NCBI GenBank assembly: GCA_016721305.1
Contig: JADKIH010000022.1
Location: 1-16,611, forward strand
Source of the DNA: Bacteroidota bacterium
GTDB lineage: Bacteria; Bacteroidota; Bacteroidia; AKYH767-A; 2013-40CM-41-45
DNA length: 16,611 bases
Direction: 5' to 3'
The notes beneath the pieces are model-generated. The model was not told the DNA's origin. It worked only from the letters and a program-made list of their open reading frames with translations, and ran no database searches. The position numbers and the translations under genes were made by a program. Shown one piece after another: positions 14,595 to 16,611 of the stretch (the first letter of the stretch is position 1; each line of letters opens with the position of its first letter).

Positions 14595-14757
14595 CTAATT
14601 AGCTAATGACTCTCTGCAACCCCTTGGGTTAAATTCGAGTGTTTGATCAATTGTAGAAGGCGTGGCTTTTTTGCAAAGTGTCGGTGCTAATATCCTATTC
14701 AGCCTGTTAGGTGCTTCGACTTCATTAGCTAATTAGCTAATCAGCAAATTAGCTAAT
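14595..14757. repeat. palindromic decamer ATTAGCTAAT, right blocks
   Basis: Copies of ATTAGCTAAT lie at 14598-14607, 14724-14733, 14732-14741 and 14748-14757. The last overlaps the stop codon (14757-14759) of the minus-strand hydratase gene. The stretch 14608-14723 between them holds no gene that I can see; with the IS right end and transposase 3' flank it makes up the non-coding run 14403-14756. Confidence 0.75.
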
Positions 14758-15515
14758 CATTTTTGTTTAAACTTGGCAATGGCAGCACGCGTAAACTCCG
14801 ATAGAACGAGCTCGCCACTTATGCCCGCCCTATAGTTGAGCAGCGTATCCCAATGATCGGTTCCTTCCCAGAAAACTTTTTTGAGGGCTTGCATGGCATC
14901 GGGATTGCTGGTGGAGAGTTTCGATAAAAGAGCTTCGATGGCTTTGTCCATGCTATCTACATCCGGAAAAATTTCGGCGTACATTCCTTTTTCGCGCGAC
15001 CATTGTGCGGTTTGCCATTCGGTTGCGTTAATCGACATCTGACTGAAAGCTGCCGTTCCAATTTTACGTTCAACTGCCGGCCCGACAACAAATGGTCCGA
15101 TACCGACTGCCAACTCGCTGAGCTTCGTAGATGCACTCTCTACCGCAAAGGTGTAGTCTGCTGCGCAGGCAAGTCCCACGCCGCCACCGACGGCTTTACC
15201 TTGCACACGAGCCACAACAAATTTCGGCGCACGGCGCATGGCGTTAATCACAGATGCGAAACCGGAGAAAAATGTTTTTCCTTCTTCTAGAGTTTTGATG
15301 GCCATCAATTCGTCAAACGACGCACCGGCACAAAACGCTTTCTCGCCTTCACTGCGAAGGAGAATTACTTTTACCTCTTTGTTTTTTCCTGCTTCTTCGA
15401 TCGCAGCAGCAAGCTGATTGAGAATAGTTCCCGGTAATGAATTACTCTGCGGATGAAAAAAAGTAACTTCCGCTATTCCGTTTCTGATTTCTGATTTGAC
15501 GTGGCCGTTGGACAT
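14757..15515 (-). CDS. enoyl-CoA hydratase/isomerase family protein
   Basis: A 252-residue crotonase-fold protein. The first oxyanion-hole segment is KAFCAGASFDEL (59-70) and the second is GKAVGGGVGLACAADY (106-121). At the place of the first catalytic glutamate of classic hydratases (GGGcELA) it has glycine (G114); the second is present as E134 in KLSELAVGIG, exactly 20 residues later, as in rat crotonase. A single-glutamate site suggests an isomerase, a methylglutaconyl-CoA hydratase-like enzyme or another family member rather than a textbook hydratase. It could act in phenylacetate or branched-chain acyl-CoA breakdown; PaaF or PaaG cannot be claimed. It is convergent with the IS and stands alone. 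Frame intact. Confidence 0.85.
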   Translation of the reverse strand: MSNGHVKSEIRNGIAEVTFFHPQSNSLPGTILNQLAAAIEEAGKNKEVKVILLRSEGEKAFCAGASFDELMAIKTLEEGKTFFSGFASVINAMRRAPKFVVARVQGKAVGGGVGLACAADYTFAVESASTKLSELAVGIGPFVVGPAVERKIGTAAFSQMSINATEWQTAQWSREKGMYAEIFPDVDSMDKAIEALLSKLSTSNPDAMQALKKVFWEGTDHWDTLLNYRAGISGELVLSEFTRAAIAKFKQK

Positions 15516-15569
15516 AGGTAATGATTGAGGGGGCGAATTTACTTAAATATTTTTGCTTTAAATTTTCCC

Positions 15570-15662
15570 CGCAGAAAGCGCAGAAATTTCGCAGAAATCG
15601 CAGAAACTAGAGGTGTTATTTCCCACGGAAATCTCGGAAATAAGCACGGAAATTCACGGAAA
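15570..15662. repeat. phased GCAGAAA and CGGAAA repeats
   Basis: GCAGAAA starts at 15571, 15580, 15591 and 15600, and CGGAAA starts at 15626, 15635, 15647 and 15657, so units are spaced 9-12 bp, close to one helical turn. An inverted relative, TTTCTGCG, lies at 15690-15697. The region is the divergent gap (15516-15803) between the hydratase gene and the next plus-strand gene, which otherwise shows nothing. Confidence 0.65.
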
Positions 15663-15803
15663 GCCGCCCGAGTAAACTTAGTACAAAACAACTATAAGAT
15701 TTCTGCGTAATTGCTGCGCTTGGCGTCAACCTGCCTGGGCGGTCGGAAAAAACCTCTCCAACTTCGCTGAAAACTTGTAACTTCGATACTAAATTTTACT
15801 CAA

Positions 15804-16247
15804 ATGAAGTACTGTTTCTTAATCCTCTTCTCTCTAGCTGTTTTTTCTTCCAAAGCTCAAATGTCGATCAATTGGGTGAATCACTTTTGTTGCTTTGATT
15901 CGATTGCGCCGCATTCGTTTTCCGTTCCGGTTAATAAAATTATTGATGGCGACACATTGATTTTAGCATACTGGCAAGATAGTACTTACAGAGTCAGAAA
16001 AATAGATCTTACTACAGGAAGTGACTTAATGTATGTCGAGCCTTTAGTAAATAATATAATACCTTTTTATTTTCAAGATGTAAATTATTATGGTGGCGAT
16101 TTTTTTAAACTAAACGGTGAATACTATTATACCGGATTTAGTTATCCGTTTCCTTTTATTTTAAATTCTACCAGCTACCTGAGTACTGACTTAGGTTTTG
16201 CATATTTGGGTATGGTAGGAGGGTTGTCCAAAACCCAACTTATCTGA
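15804..16247 (+). CDS. secreted protein of unknown function, N-terminal part (frameshifted)
   Basis: A signal peptide (MKYCFLILFSLAVFSSKAQ, cleavage after KAQ) is followed by an aromatic, beta-like sequence: SINWVNHFCCFDSI, KIIDGDTLILAYWQDSTYRV and NGEYYYTGFSYPF. The style is that of large Bacteroidota extracellular proteins with repeated blades and often a C-terminal sorting domain, but I do not recognise a family. The frame stops at 16245-16247. A neighbouring frame continues with VVQNPTYLTKTNHSDINNDFTYA to 16294, then a third frame runs on to the window edge. At least two indels (near 16215-16225 and 16285-16295) therefore break it. The region is richer in A+T than the genes to the left. 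Confidence 0.7.
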   Translation: MKYCFLILFSLAVFSSKAQMSINWVNHFCCFDSIAPHSFSVPVNKIIDGDTLILAYWQDSTYRVRKIDLTTGSDLMYVEPLVNNIIPFYFQDVNYYGGDFFKLNGEYYYTGFSYPFPFILNSTSYLSTDLGFAYLGMVGGLSKTQLI

Positions 16248-16293
16248 CAAAGACAAACCACTCCGATATTAATAATGATTTTACTTATGCATA

Positions 16294-16611
16294 ATGACTG
16301 ATACCCTCATTGAGTCTTATTATAGGAGTCTTAATGGGTTGGTGATTTTTAAAGAGCATTTTTTTTCTGTTACAAATCCGGCAAAGTTGTTTCCGAAGAT
16401 TTATGATTCAAGTACTATGAATTGCGTTGTAAATTCGAACCATCTTGATGGCTCACTTCAAACTTTTCTGCAGTTAAATTATTTTGATCATGACACCGGT
16501 TCGTATCAGCAAAGCATAAATTACCCTCAGACGTTAGGAAGCAATCACACTCTTGTTCAATTGGGCGATTCTTTGCTATGCGCATTTACCGATAGTGTAA
16601 ACTCCTCAATC
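16294..16611 (+). CDS. continuation of the secreted protein, partial at window edge
   Basis: Open frame from an ATG at 16294 (MTDTLIESYYRSLNGLVIFK) to the last base, 106 codons with no stop. It has the same aromatic, serine- and asparagine-rich composition as 15804-16247. I take it as the third frame segment of the same broken gene, not as a separate gene, since it has no signal peptide and no leader. The 3' end is outside the window. Confidence 0.6.
   Translation, partial: MTDTLIESYYRSLNGLVIFKEHFFSVTNPAKLFPKIYDSSTMNCVVNSNHLDGSLQTFLQLNYFDHDTGSYQQSINYPQTLGSNHTLVQLGDSLLCAFTDSVNSSI

Overview
The window looks like the chromosome of a member of Bacteroidota. The evidence is the protein families (a PaaA-D phenylacetyl-CoA epoxidase set, a DUF6526-like membrane protein, a TPR protein followed by a small outer-membrane barrel of the type usually annotated as TonB-dependent receptor, and a lipoprotein of a Bacteroidota-type family), the lack of Shine-Dalgarno sequences, A-rich leaders, and a good match to the Bacteroidota promoter TTG-N19-TAnnTTTG at 3344-3373 on the minus strand. 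Genus cannot be told from this sequence.

Layout, left half (1-8536, all frames intact). On the minus strand, a promoter at 3373-3344 drives a small two-helix membrane protein (3325-2894) and then paaA, paaB, paaC and paaD, reading leftwards out of the window; paaE, if present, lies beyond base 1. Divergent from it are two GT4-type glycosyltransferases (3524-4645 and 4763-5878). A convergent 808-base gap (5879-6686) holds two large nested palindromic elements. On the minus strand follow a FtsE-type ATPase, a 67-residue protein translationally coupled to it, an intrinsic terminator and a 288-residue lipoprotein.

Right half (8809-16611, many broken frames). A roughly 1,030-residue exported TPR protein is split by one indel near 10410. 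The next gene, an outer-membrane beta-barrel, is a wreck with at least four frame breaks. A 1,265-bp insertion sequence (13330-14594) with 27-bp terminal inverted repeats lies just downstream, inside an array of a palindromic decamer; its zinc-ribbon DDE transposase is also out of frame twice. An enoyl-CoA hydratase-family gene (minus) and a broken secreted-protein gene that runs off the right edge complete the window.

How things work together. The paa genes encode the ring-epoxidising step of aerobic phenylacetate breakdown; the enoyl-CoA hydratase paralogue 12 kb away could serve the same or another acyl-CoA pathway. The glycosyltransferases probably build a surface glycan. The TPR and barrel genes look like one operon.

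The most interesting material is non-coding. Six intergenic 7-8 bp tandem repeat arrays sit at or within a few bases of stop codons. REPIN-like elements show matched sequence changes that keep their stems paired. The IS carries hairpin terminators at both ends and an A8 tract at its first frame break. I did not find a clear new multi-gene system.
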